Below are positions 23,925 through 35,254 of a stretch of 64,000 nucleotides of DNA, piece after piece. Numbering within the stretch: the stretch's first letter is position 1; the number at the start of each line of letters is the position of its first letter. This DNA comes from Epiperipatus broadwayi (taxonomy: Eukaryota > Onychophora > Udeonychophora > Euonychophora > Peripatidae), in the NCBI GenBank assembly GCA_028023455.1, contig JAQFVV010000158.1, forward strand, positions 1,426,001-1,490,000, given 5' to 3'. The notes beneath the pieces were generated by a model. The model was given only the letters and a program-made list of their open reading frames with translations, was not told where the DNA came from and made no database searches. A program made the translations under genes and the position numbers.

Positions 23925-26040
23925 TCTGGTATCATCATAGTCATTGTAAACCATTATCAATCCACTGCATGATGAAAGTGTCTCCAAGTTCAATCTGTCT
24001 TCTCCGATCTTTAATCTCTCTTCTCCACATCACCCCTGCACATTTTTTTATTTCATCCATCCATCTCACATATGGTCTCTTTGCGACTTTTACAATCTCT
24101 TGGGAATCATCTATTATCATCTTCTAGCCCAACTCCACTTTAGTCTTTTAATTCTTTCAACGATGTCAGTAACATCTGTTTGTTCTCTTCTAGTTAATCC
24201 TAATATGCATTTCTACATATTTCTTTAAGTGGTCTGAAATCTGTATATTGCTCTTTTACTAAGTGTTCAAGTCTCAGATCCATAAGTAAAAACTAGTAAA
24301 ACACATTTATTAAAAACCGTTCTTTCAAATACATAGGCTTATTTCCTTTTAACATTAAGTTCTTTACCAAAAGTACTTCAACCAATTAATTTCATCCATT
24401 ATGTTTCCATCTGTAGTAATAATCTGACCAAGGTATTTGTAGCTGTTAACTTCTTTTAACTTATCATAATCAATCAACTTTCATCTTTTGAGAAAATCGA
24501 ACATTATTTTAAAACAGGCAAAACTCTCCATACAGTAGGGCCACTCAGTGCAAGCCAGAGTAATCAATGGATGCCAGAAGGCTTGTGCATAAAATCCCTA
24601 TCTAGGGCCTACTCATTCAATAGTCTGGGGATATTGAGAAGGCTTGTGCATAAAATCCCTATCTAGTGCCTACTCATTCTCTAGTCTGGGGATATTGAAT
24701 GAGTAGGCACTAGATAGGGATTTTATGCACAAGCCTTCTGGCATCCATTGATTACTCTGGTTGGCACAGGGTGGCACTACTGTATGGAGAATTTTGCCTT
24801 GTTTATTAACAATTACGTGCTAGTATAAGATATAGTGATCACGTGATGTTTAGTGGTTTAACACCAATCCTGCCTAATAGTATAGTGGTGGCTATGGTTG
24901 TTAAAGAGCCAAAGACACCAAAATGTATATCTTCATATTCCTTCTTTTCTTCATAAATTCTCTAGTCTCAGTAGAAATTTTATTGGTCAATTGCTGCTTT
25001 TTACTGCCAACTATCTTTGTTGCAGTTTTTAAAAGTGTATCAGTTATTTTCTTATTAATTTCATTCAAATCTGAATCATGTTCAAAATCTACTAATACTT
25101 GAAACCAATTTGTAAGTTATAATTTAAATTCATTAGAATGTTTCTGAAGATTAGGAATATCAACTGTAAATATTGTTTTTTCTTAATAATTTTTGTCTCT
25201 CTAGTTTTGCATTAACACGTATCTTACATATTACTAATCGATGATCACTTTCTGTGTTAAATTTATTAAGAACATTAAAATCTTGAAATATATATTTTCT
25301 GTTAGTTAAAATATAATCCAATTCTGCTGTATCTTCATTTGGATGCTTCCATGTCCATTTTCTTTTAACATTTTTCTTAAAAAAAAGAATTCATAATATA
25401 AAGTTGTTGTTTTTTTTCTGGAAACTCCAGAAGTCTATGTCCTCTTTCATTTCTATTACCATAACCAAAATTACCTGGAACACTTTCATCTTTCATTTAT
25501 TTACCAATTCTAGCATTAAAGTCTCCCATAACAATTTTAAAATGTTGTTTACTCTTGTCAAAAGCCTTTTGTACATCCATATAAAAATCTTCTACTATTT
25601 CATCACCATGAGAATTTATTGGGGCATAAACCTGAATTATCTCCATTTGGTATTTGCTATTAAGTTGTGTAACCAATCTTGCCACTCTGTTCGTTACACC
25701 ATCAATATCCACAATATTGTTTTTCCACTTTTTATGTATAATGAATCCTGCTCCACTTATATTTCCATTATTTGTGCCTTTTTTGTAGAGTACATGTCCA
25801 CTTTAAATCAATTGTTTCTTCACCTTTTCTTCTAACTTCACAAAATCCAATAATGTCCCATTTAATATAAGACAGTTTTTCTAATTCTTGCAATCTTTCT
25901 TCAGTTGAAAGTGATCTGCAGTTGCAAGTACTTAAATAAAAAGTTGTCATCAAATGGCAGCCTCGGTCCACAATCAGGGGATTCTTAGCATCCTCCACTT
26001 TCGGTCACCAACCGCTGCCTTGGTTGGCTTTATAGCCTCC
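23925..26040 (-). mobile_element. RTE-type LINE copy D with internal deletion
   Basis: Minus-strand copy. The 3' end is near 23925-23960 (TGATGATA-type tail next to GGATTGATAATGG on the minus strand). The C-terminal part of RT runs to about 24508. A SINE-like insertion then occupies 24509-24870 or a little beyond, and LINE homology resumes near 24930 within the region after the endonuclease (KISTETRELMKKRR-like). So the whole RT palm corresponding to about 48960-50140 of copy A is missing. The endonuclease is legible at 25497-25998, with 'NCRSLSTEERLQELE', 'IIGFCEVRRKGEETIDLK', 'IIQVYAP' and 'VMGDFNARIGK'. The 5' leader ends near 26040. Not functional. Confidence 0.85.
24509..24870. mobile_element. 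SINE-like inverted dimer F3
   Basis: Same family as 3581-3899. The left arm starts AAACAGGCAAAACTC and runs through AGTAATCAATGG. A short partial repeat (GAAGGCTTGTGCATAAAATC at about 24578 and again near 24633) precedes a nearly perfect fold-back centred near 24690 (TAGTCTGGGGATATTGAATG). The right arm returns to GGAGAATTTTGCC and then AACAATTACGTGCTAGTATAAG up to GTGATGTTTAGTGG. It sits exactly at the breakpoint where LINE copy D has lost its RT core. No target duplication is visible here. The stretch 24871-24925 up to the resumption of the LINE is not explained. Confidence 0.65.
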
Positions 26041-26800
26041 TGCTTTTTTTTTTAACTTATCGGATGTATTGTGGTTTTAATATCATTGATGGTGATTTGT
26101 CTGTTTTGAATTAAATACCATGATGACAAAAAATACTGGTATTAATTACATCGTTTGACAAAATATTGTGACCAGAAAATATATGTTCTTGCATTTATCA
26201 ATTTAAAATTTAGTTTAAATCTAACAGTATTGAATGGCATAGTTGGGGCAGTATTAATTATAACATTTACCCATAATTTAGGTTGTAAGCCAATAGTGCA
26301 AAGATGATTATGACCATTTATCCATAGGTGTTGACATTACACTATAACCTCCTGTTCATTTCTAACACATTTAGAACAAAAGAAATATAATCACATGCTG
26401 ATAATAATTAGAATTGATTGCATTTAGATGTAATGATATATCATTTTAGTGAATAATGAAACCTTGTCTGTAAAGGTATTTTTTTTGTTAATTATAAAAA
26501 TAAAATAATATCATCTTCATTTTACTGGAAGTGTATTGAAACAAAATAAATTTATTTTATCACATAAAAAGACATAATTGATTTAAACAGCTGAAATGGT
26601 TGATAGAAATTGTAGGGAAGGTAGGAAATGATATAATATTTGATGCTTCAAAAAAAAAAAAAAATTCAAATAGTCAAAAAGTAAGTACAAGAAGAAAAAA
26701 AAAGGGGGGGGGGGTATAATTTTTAACACAGAAACCAGTTCCTACAAATTATTGAAACAAAGTATTATTTCCAAATAATACTCCAAAATATTAATTTTGT
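26041..26800. other. AT-rich spacer with A9G11 homopolymer
   Basis: No gene seen. It contains a run of nine A followed by eleven G at 26695-26714. Confidence 0.4.
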
Positions 26801-26802
26801 AT

Positions 26803-27134
26803 ATTTAATTCGATGATTATTTCTTTTCTTATTTAAGTGTAATTCTATATTTAAATTGCATTTTGCACATATAACAAGAAAAGAGTATAAATTTATAAAG
26901 TGTTTAACTTGCTAAACATACTATTGACATTTATGGTCAGATTCATAACTCTATGAATCTGATTATAAACATCAAAAGCATGCTCAGTAAGTCAAAGCTT
27001 TACAAATCTGACTGTAAATGTTAGAAGCATGGATAGCAGGTTAAATGTTTTATAAATGTATAATCTTTTCTTGTTAAAAGTGTAAAATGCAGTTTAAATA
27101 TAGAATTATATTTAAATATAAAGTGGAATTAAAT
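26803..27134. repeat. Large fold-back with inverted and direct units
   Basis: The sequence at 26803-26947 pairs with about 26990-27134 as an imperfect inverted repeat (outer landmarks TTTAATT and AATTAAA; inner landmarks AACAAGAAAAG and CTTTTCTTGTT). The centre has an 11-bp perfect hairpin TCAGATTCATA / TATGAATCTGA (26937-26947 and 26952-26962). A direct near-repeat beginning AATCTGA follows at about 26956 and 26998, so the structure looks like one inverted plus two direct units. No coding capacity. Possible MITE cluster or palindromic duplication. Confidence 0.65.
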
Positions 27135-27139
27135 GTGTT

Positions 27140-29100
27140 ATTGTATTATGAGTTTGAAATGAATGTGAGGTGAAAACTAAGCAATATAGAAAGCCATATT
27201 AATGAATGCTTTATAACATTTAGGAGGGAAAAAATGGAAGAAACTGATAAAAAAATGAAATTATCAAGAATGTAGTTAAAAAAAAATAAAGAACAAGAAA
27301 AAGAAATATTCATGAAAGTAGAAGAAATGCTTGAGAGAATAATAACAAACACTGAGAATATTGGGAAGAACCAAAAATCAATCAAAAATTAGAAAAATTT
27401 AAACTTGAATTAGAAAATGTGATATTGAGAAATCTGTGCTGTAGATACAAATTATAAATGTATAACTTATAAAAGATTATTAAGTATTGATGGCATCATT
27501 AATAATATACTGGATAAAAAATGTCCTATTTATTGTAAATATTGAAGTTGCTCAATCTAAAGTTCTTTATAGAGTCACAAAATTTATGAGAACAATATTT
27601 CAATCTAGTTTAAGTGTGGGTAAAGTACTAGTTGATTTGTATAAAGGAATAAAAACAAATAAAATAGTTAAGAATCATTATATGGGACAATGAAGTTTCT
27701 AGCTTAGTATACAATTGTTCAAATGAACATTTTGTTCTCGGGTCCTGTATGCAGAAAAGATAAAATTACAATAAAAATAAAATAAGTAACATTTTATAAG
27801 TTTAATCTCGGAGGAAACAAAAGTGTTAAAATTAGGCAATCGAAAATGAAACAAAATTAAGCCTTTCCCTCATTTATATATTTACTGACTGCAATTTTGA
27901 TCAAATGAATGCTTCTATGATGCTCATTGCAAATCTAGCATTGAAAATGTTATTAGATGAAAAAAAATTCTAATTCATATGACTAGAAAATAAAACAAAT
28001 GAAAAGATAAAAGAAAATTTTATCATTGAAATTTTGGGTGAACTATTGAAGTTTGTTATTGGTAATATCATGAATAATTGTGTAAGTCTGACCAAGTAGT
28101 ACTTTTGAAAAATTTTAGTAATGAAATTTAAGTCATGGTTGAATAAAGCAGAAGAATTATTCATAGAAATAGGTATGGGTTTCTTGCTTAATATTTCATG
28201 TTGAATTGTTGATAAAAGATGGCCAATATTAAGTGTGGAACTAGGGAAGATCTGTTAGTTAAGTCCTATTTCAGAAATACAATTATGAATTCAGTGCTTC
28301 TCAATATTTTAAATATAAAATATATATTATTTAAATATGAAGTAGCTGTTCAGTTCATAAAATAATTATTAATGTCATAACACCAAATTAAAAAATTTCA
28401 ATTCATCAATAAGATAAACACTGCCACTTATTTGGATTCATATTGTATTTTTTTCTATCCTGTCATCTTCCTTTTCCAAACAACTATAATGGAAATTTTT
28501 GAAGAACATGCATAGATTATTATTTACTCATTTATATTACTTTAAGAATTTAAATTACAATGTTAAAATTAACAAAAAATTTATTTCTAGTCCTCTGAAA
28601 AAAGACATTTTACTTGTTTTATTTTCTGCCTTTAAAATGGGGGGAAATGTATATTCACTGAAGAATGTAGAGTTTATTATGATAAACTCACTAGGGTGTT
28701 TATTCCTGGTCAGTTTTATAAAATCTTATGTACTACTGCCTTGAGAATGAAAAAAAAAATGCAGATAGGCCATCAAGTCTATTAAATTTGAAGATTATTT
28801 GTTGTGAACCAGATCATAAATACAATGAAATTGGATTGAGGAATATTTATCAGGTTTTTTTAAATAATAAATCTATGCTTTTTTAAAAAAAGGATATTAT
28901 CAATTAAATTTTAATTTCTTCACAACTTGAATTTGTTAATTAAAAAATGAAATATAGATCTTTTGGGGTAATCATTTTTAAAAAAAGTTTATAAAATATA
29001 TGAAATAAAAAAAAAAAGTATATATATATTTTAATACCAAGAAAGAAATGATGAAAGAATATTTTTAGTGGTGACAGTGAATATATTTAATGAGTTGAGT
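27140..29100 (+). other. Coding-like but broken plus-strand stretch, unidentified
   Basis: Purine-rich plus-strand sequence starts with a charged segment (27232-27390, 'MEETDKKMKLSRM' then 'NKEQEKEIFMKVEEMLERIITN') that looks like a coiled coil. Short frames follow at 27487-27693 and 28499-28744. The style resembles the eroded LINE at 5889-8560, so it may be another old retroelement, but I find no reverse transcriptase, endonuclease or transposase motif. Called only as an unresolved relic. Confidence 0.3.
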
Positions 29101-32100
29101 ATACACAATGAGAAAATGATTTAGATAAAAATTGACATATATCATTGTGGTACGTCAATTTTTTTAAATTTATGTAATTTTATATTTTTAATATATAATA
29201 AAACTTCTAAATTCAACAAACTCCTTAAAATAAAGTTATTTATTAATATTGAAACCTCACAATCTAACTTCGTTTGGAAGAGATTTTATAAATAAGTTAA
29301 TTGTGTTAAAACAAAAATCAGAGCAAGAGAAATTGACCGCATTTTTGGTTGCATTTGTATATACTGAAAATGCTTTTGCATATGGTTGAGCCTTTGTAAG
29401 ACCAATCCACACAAACGCACTCACTCCAGATTTCACAAACAAAATAAATAATCAATGTAAAATATAATTTCGCAGAGATTTAAATATTGATTACTAAACT
29501 TTTAAAATATAATTTTTTATAGTATTTCAACAATCATTGGTTAATTACTAATGATTTTATATTTATATAATTTTGTTTTATCCGTTAATTACATATTCTC
29601 AGGACTTCTATTAATAGATATTCATTAAGACATTGTAATAATTATCTCAGAGCTTTTTTTAAATAAACATTTACTACTATCAAGATGAATAGGCATATCA
29701 GGGATTTTTATGCACGCATTCTACTTTTAACTTACTGAATTCAAATAGCAAATATAATAAAATATTAAAATAACCTTAAATGAATCAGCAGTGTGATATC
29801 TTTATCTGAACTTAAATGGTATCAAAATGATCATTAAAGAATAATACCATATACTTTAACAAAATTGTTTATTTTACGTAAATAGCAAAATAATATAACA
29901 ATAAATATAAATCACTATATGACAGCAAATATCAAAGATAAATGTTTATAATGTGAACTATCTCCGTATGATAAATATTAAAGATAAATGTTTTCGGCAC
30001 TTTAAAAGTATATGTTGTATATTGACTATATGTTTGATATATAAATTCACGGAATATGTGGCAATTTAACATACATGTTATAGGAGATGGATTGCAAAAT
30101 TTCATCCCACTTTTACTTTGAACATATCAAATTAAGTATCTTAAAAACTATAAATTTAGTACTTATACATCTGCCACTTTCTTTATCCACTTGAGTTTGA
30201 ATTCAAATTTTATTACTAAGGTTTATTTTACAAACACTTATGCGATAGTTTTAATATGTCTTCACCATGTTAGTGGAACTGGTATATAAATTACGTCACA
30301 GCATCAAATCTCAAATCATAATTTTAAATTAATTACAACATATATTTTAACACAGTATTTGGTGAACCAAATATAAATAACCTTTCTCTTGAAAATGTAC
30401 TATTTCTTCTAGATAGTTTTCCTCAAACATGGATCAAAAAAGGAACTTTAAAAGATAAATCAAACGAAATTTAACTTAATATTTATATTTTAAATAAATC
30501 CAAAATGATGGTTAAAAAAATGTAATCTCTCTCCACTAACAAATATTTAATATGTATTAATTCTCACTTATTTATCACACTATATCACTAAAATATTGAA
30601 TATAAAATGTATTATCTGGATTTCCAATGCAGCTTTATGATTTGATGTGGTATATTTACTATTTTAATAATTTATAAAACTTCATAAAAACAATTAGTAA
30701 ATAGAAATATATATATAAAAAATGTTACATTTACATATAAATGCACGCGCATATGTAAATAATATTCACAAAATTAGAAGAATGTGCAAGAAAGATTAAC
30801 AAAACAATTACTGAAATCTTAGATAATTAAATTATTTAGATTTAATAAAAAATTTATAAAATAACAATATAAAACCTAATGAAATTATTGATATTAAAAT
30901 ATTAATAAAACTATAAAAATCTAATAATATTTATTGACAAATATGTATTGCTCTAATGTTTGTTAATAACTGCATTTTCATTTATTTGTTTATAAGAAAT
31001 TGATGTTAAATATTATTTTATTGTTTTATATTACAAAATAAATATACTTTCCTGCCCATTGAGAGAAAAAACTATGGTAGAGATGCCCTGGAAATACAGC
31101 TACCAGGAGAGATACATTATGGAAAATTTTGACATAATAGGAGAAAACCTATAAATACCAGTAAATCAAAATGAGAGATCAATCTATAAAATTTTCATCA
31201 GTCGTGCTTTTACCCAAAATCACTATTTTGTACCTACATACCCGAGAATGATGGGATAACAAGAACATTATCTAGGAGTCTGCCCTAGACAATCAGATCT
31301 ACTCTATTTCAATAACAGTGATGGATATATATTAAACTAAAATATGAGGAAAAACAACACATTTTTTAAAAATTTTCAGTTGAAAAAATTTGCAATATTG
31401 AAATTCTACATTATCCAACTAAAAATTTGTTTAAAGAATTTAAATTTTGTTTCTCCAATTTCAAAGTAATATGCTTTAAATATGTGTTCCAGTAAAATTT
31501 TGAGTGATTATCCCAGAATATTACCCATTAAAGGAAGCTTCTAAGGTTATTGGAAATACCTCGCATATAAAGGAATAAATAATATATTGTTATTGAATAG
31601 AATTGAATGAAATAATTTTCTTTAAAACATCATGAGCATGAAAGCGCTACTGGAGTATTTGTCTTGACAAAGAATTACTTAGAAATTTTATGTGTTTATA
31701 TGTGTGACTACCAAAAGAATTAAGAGAATTTAAAATTTGAGATAAATATTTTCCAAAATGGATTAATTTAATTGTGATAATTTTAATCTTCAGTAAACTT
31801 GAATAATAGTGTTGCAAATCGTTAAATGTATTGCCGTTTGCAAGTCCTATCTATGATAAATTTGGGAATGTTCGATATTGGATTGCCATATGAATAATAT
31901 ATTAGCTAGCATTTTTACTGATGTAATCGACAATTTAGTCATTTTGAATTTGCTGTAAATATTCCAATTTAGCAAAGTTTGACTACTTACAATCTCACTG
32001 TTTATTTTCAACACTATTCTCCATGTACTTGGATTTATAGCCATCACTAAAACAATTCACTAATTGTTTCTTAAATTGTTGTGAAGAAATGCAATATTTA

Positions 32101-32338
32101 AAACTTTGAAAATATTCAAAAACTAATATTTGATGTCTAAAATAAAAACGATTATCCCCCTTGCACATTGACCTTATGGAAGTTGACCCTTGTTTTACAC
32201 CTATAATTTCTATCATACGATATAATATATAATTCAAGAAAACTTCTGAACAATTCATACCTTGTAGGCCATGATAGCATTGGTACAAAAATATAGTGCT
32301 ACAATATGTATAATATTAAATGAAGACTGTAATTATTA
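29101..32338. other. AT-rich intergenic DNA, no supported gene
   Basis: Mostly A+T with frequent stops. Short frames at 29257-29442 and 31847-32288 (minus) have no recognisable family. A slightly less AT-rich island near 31050-31330 gave no recognisable translation. Confidence 0.4.
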
Positions 32339-32340
32339 TA

Positions 32341-32485
32341 CGGAGCCATTACTTTTCTTATTTGTGATAGGTCATGGATATCATTGATAAGGATATTTAA
32401 ATCAAAAAAGGAAATTGTAATGTGAACATTTATAAAACAATTTTTAATTTAAGATCGATCACAAATAAGAAAAGTAATGGCTCCG
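32341..32485. mobile_element. 145-bp TA-flanked MITE (mariner-type)
   Basis: Perfect 28-bp terminal inverted repeats beginning CGGAGCCATTACTTTT and ending with its complement AAAAGTAATGGCTCCG, flanked by TA on both sides (32339-32340 and 32486-32487). The interior is AT-rich and non-coding. TA target and the CATTACTTTT core fit a Tc1/mariner-mobilised MITE. The perfect arms suggest recent insertion or strong constraint. Confidence 0.8.
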
Positions 32486-33130
32486 TATATTTAAGATCGG
32501 AGTTTGAATGTTGATTAAGTAAAAAAAAATTTCCCTTTTAATCAGATAGGATGAGCAACCCATAACCAATTCAATTAGACATTCAATATTGATCAGTAAA
32601 TACATATCTAAATGTTCTTACTTTCAAGATAAAAAAATAATAGAAAGATACTTAAATTCTCTCCAGGCAATTGGCAGGCCTGGTGAGCAATGCTTTCTCA
32701 TTTACTATTTTCCTATGAAAGTCTGTCAGACAAGTCTTCATCTATTAATGGATAAATCAAAGACTTACATCTTTAATTATGAAATAAATATTTTGAATAT
32801 ATATTAATCTATAAATATGTTTCTTTCAATTTGAATTTATTCTACTCATTTTATTCTTAGTTACTGTGTTGAATTCTTTGTTTAATTTTTCAATTTCTTC
32901 ATTTGAAAATCAATCTAGTATTCTATACTTTTTACTATTAATTTTTACCATCGCGCTATCTGATTTCGACAATCTATTTAATATAGGTTATATACTATTT
33001 ATCCATTATATAATGAGTGTGCTAATAGCTCTTATTAAATTAAGTCACGTAATATATGACTATTTCTTTGCAATTACTATTTATCTTAAAGTTTATGATT
33101 ATGGCATTCATTATGGTACTTGTCGTTTAG

Positions 33131-33278
33131 ACAGGACAGTTGCTTGTCGGCATTCTTTCTGTGTTTTTGCATAGAAATATGCCATTTAGGTGGCCACTGC
33201 TGGCTATCTTATACCCGGGATAACTGTTTGGTGGCATTATTTCTCTGCAAAAGCACAGAAATATGCCGTAAATGTCGT
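33131..33278 (+). repeat. Imperfect tandem duplication of a 60-bp unit
   Basis: Units at about 33131-33191 and 33218-33278 share the pattern ACAGTTGCTTGTCGGCATT / TAACTGTTTGGTGGCATT and CATAGAAATATGCC / CACAGAAATATGCC. In one frame each encodes a cysteine-rich string beginning D-(S/N)-C-L, but no longer protein is evident. More GC-rich than its neighbours, and possibly part of the transposon relic just downstream. Confidence 0.5.
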
Positions 33279-33429
33279 CTTTCAACTAATCATCTTTTAA
33301 GTAAACTGACATAGTATTGTGTCCTAAAAATTGTTATCCTGTTCACATGCTTCCCTACACATTTTTGAAGGGTGAAAAAATTCGGAGTGTCTTTGAAAAA
33401 GTTGACATGTGATAACGTCTTCATTCACG

Positions 33430-33990
33430 TTTGCATGAGAATCTCTGTAGTACTAACAAAATGGTTAAATGCAGTAAGCAGAATTTAAATCTTTGGCAAT
33501 TGCATGCGACAGAAAGTAAGGACATCAGATTTTTTCAGGAGAAAAATATTCTGCCACATTGCAAAACATGCTTGTGGAGAAATCATGAAACAGGAGTGTT
33601 CCCAGTTCAGGTGCAAATCCACCTCCAGTAGACATAAGTGTTCGATCTGAAAACAAACCTGGTTCGATAGCTCAAGAATACTGTTACTGAAAGTTGTACA
33701 CCTTGTGTACCTTTGGAGTCAGGAAGAATTATCCATGGAATGTGGATGTGCAGTGCTAGAATTCTCCAAAGACTCATCCAATGGATAAATGGACTGAGAG
33801 AACTGTGCCATGAGAGCATGGCATCCCAACCAACAAGAAAAAGCAAGGTACACCAAGACCCTTGATGGAGAAGTATTTGAGTGAAATTTGTGTGGCGATG
33901 TCTCCACAAAGATCAAGCATTGTTTGAGGCCATCCTAGACGAAATGTCACTGGCAAAAACAGAGAAGACTATTCCGAAACAGCAGAGTGA
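33430..33990 (+). pseudogene. Possible ISXO2/Merlin-like transposase relic
   Basis: A 48-codon plus-strand frame from the ATG at 33461 contains 'ESKDIRFFQEKNILPHCKTC'. The next frame gives 'FRCKSTSSRHKCS' then 'TWFDSSRILLLKVVHLVYLW', and a third gives 'WINGLRELCHESMASQP'. Together these imitate the start of ISXO2-like (Merlin) transposases: a short helix, a Cys-x2-Cys zinc motif, W-C-K, S-R...K-S-I, F-x-S-x-L, then a helix ending LW and an LRELC-like block. Frames change at least twice and stops occur. No catalytic DDE residues could be placed and no terminal repeats were identified. Other transposase families are possible. Confidence 0.35.
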
Positions 33991-34009
33991 GTAGTATCAA
34001 ATAGCACAC

Positions 34010-34310
34010 AGCCTATTTTTTGTTGTCGTTATTGTTGTAATTTTAAAATAAAATCTTTCCATTTTAACAAATAATGTGATTTAAGAATAAAATTATTTCA
34101 TTTTACAAAATACTGTTATTTAGAAATAAAATTATTCCATTTTGTCAAACAATGTTTGCTCGTAAATTGTTTAGAATTAGTTTGCAAAATGTCACTGTAA
34201 TTTAAAAATAAAATAATTCCATTTTACAAAATAAAATGATTCCATTTGAACAAATAATGTTCGATCATAAGTTGTTTAAAAATAGTTTACAAAATGTTGG
34301 CCCGAAATAG
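34010..34310. repeat. Degenerate tandem repeat rich in AATAAAAT-TTCCATTTT
   Basis: A motif like AATAAAATTATTCCATTTTACAAA recurs at least five times with variable spacing. A longer unit containing TAAATTGTTTAGAATTAGTTTGCAAAATGT is repeated near the right end (TAAGTTGTTTAAAAATAGTTTACAAAATGT). It adjoins the 5' leader of LINE copy B. Non-coding. Confidence 0.55.
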
Positions 34311-35252
34311 TTATATTAGAAAGGAGTTTGCTATTAACTGAAAGGAGACCCTTTGATTCCTCTTGGAGGCCTTAAAGGAACCGAGCAGGGCAAATTCCTA
34401 ATGTCCACTCCATACGTTCTTGTCGTTGCAGCTGTTATTACTATGTGATTATTCATATAGTATACGGACATGGATGGTCTGCTCACCAACACGCATTAGC
34501 CAACGTGGTGAGTTTATTGGCTTTTACCTCCAAGTTTAAGAATATTTTTCAATATCTACAATCATGACAGACAAAAATAAATCATGGCCCTTATTCCCAG
34601 GAGGCTGTAAAGTCACCAACCAAGGCAGCAGTTGGTGGCCGAAGGCAGAGGGTGCTAAGAATCCCCTGATTGCGGACTCAGGCTGCCATTTGATGACGAC
34701 TTTATTTAGGTACTTACAACTGCAGATCACTTTCAAGTGAAGGAAGATTGCAAGAGTTAGAACTGTCTTATATTAAATGGGACATTATTGGACTTTGTGA
34801 AGTTAGAAGAAAAGGTGAAGAAACAATTGATTTAAAAAGTGGACATATACTCTACTATAAAGGCACAAATATTGGAAATATAAGTGGAGTAGGATTCAAT
34901 ATAAATAAAAAATGGAAGAATAACATTGTGGAGATTGATAGTGTATCAGACAGAGTGGCAAGATTAGTTTTACAACTTAATAGCAGATACCAAATGCAGA
35001 TAATTCAGGTTTATGCACCAACAAGTTCTTATAGTGATGAAGTTATAGAAGATTTTTATATGGATGTACAAAAGGCTTTTGATCAGAGTAAACAACATTT
35101 TAAAATTGTTATGGGAGACTTTAATGCTAGAATTGGTAAACAAATGAAAGATGAAAATGCTGTAGGTAATTTTGGTTATGGTAATAGAAATGAGAGAGGA
35201 CATAGACTTGTGGAGTTTGCAGAAAAAGAAAAACTTTATATTATGATAGGTT
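34311..35252 (+). mobile_element. RTE-type LINE copy B, 5' part only
   Basis: The leader (34311-34565) matches, inverted, the leader of copy E at about 56500-56710, including CGAGCAGGGCAAATTCCTA and CACTCCATAC. This shows that the family has a 5' region longer than copy A retains. The segment 34566-34690 matches copies A and D. The endonuclease domain follows and stops abruptly near 35252 at a junction with Penelope-like sequence. The RT domain is absent. Confidence 0.85.
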
Positions 35253-35254
35253 AA
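34748..35254 (+). pseudogene. RTE LINE endonuclease domain, truncated (copy B)
   Basis: A 168-codon frame giving the exonuclease-endonuclease-phosphatase fold without its C-terminal third. Visible are 'IIGLCEVRRKG' with the catalytic Glu, 'IIQVYAP', and 'VMGDFNARIGK' with the catalytic Asp and Asn. The last motif, Ser-Asp-His, is lost with the truncation. The true start is upstream: at 34692 the family ATG-ATG-ACT start has lost two T residues (ATGACGACTTTATTTAGG), so the N-terminal 'YNCRSL' motif is out of frame. The Met at 34748 is internal. Very close in sequence to copy A. Confidence 0.8.

Noticed and set aside
25404-25835. 143-codon plus-strand frame
   Set aside because: It is the antisense shadow of the endonuclease domain of LINE copy D (minus strand).
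29257-29442. 61-codon minus-strand frame with 'VSAFVWIG' resembling a gelsolin-type string
   Set aside because: Too short, no further gelsolin motif and no splice sites with consistent frame.
33607-33956. Minus-strand frames up to 100 codons
   Set aside because: They overlap the better-supported plus-strand transposase relic and show no recognisable family; their hydrophobic look is likely an artefact of the complement.
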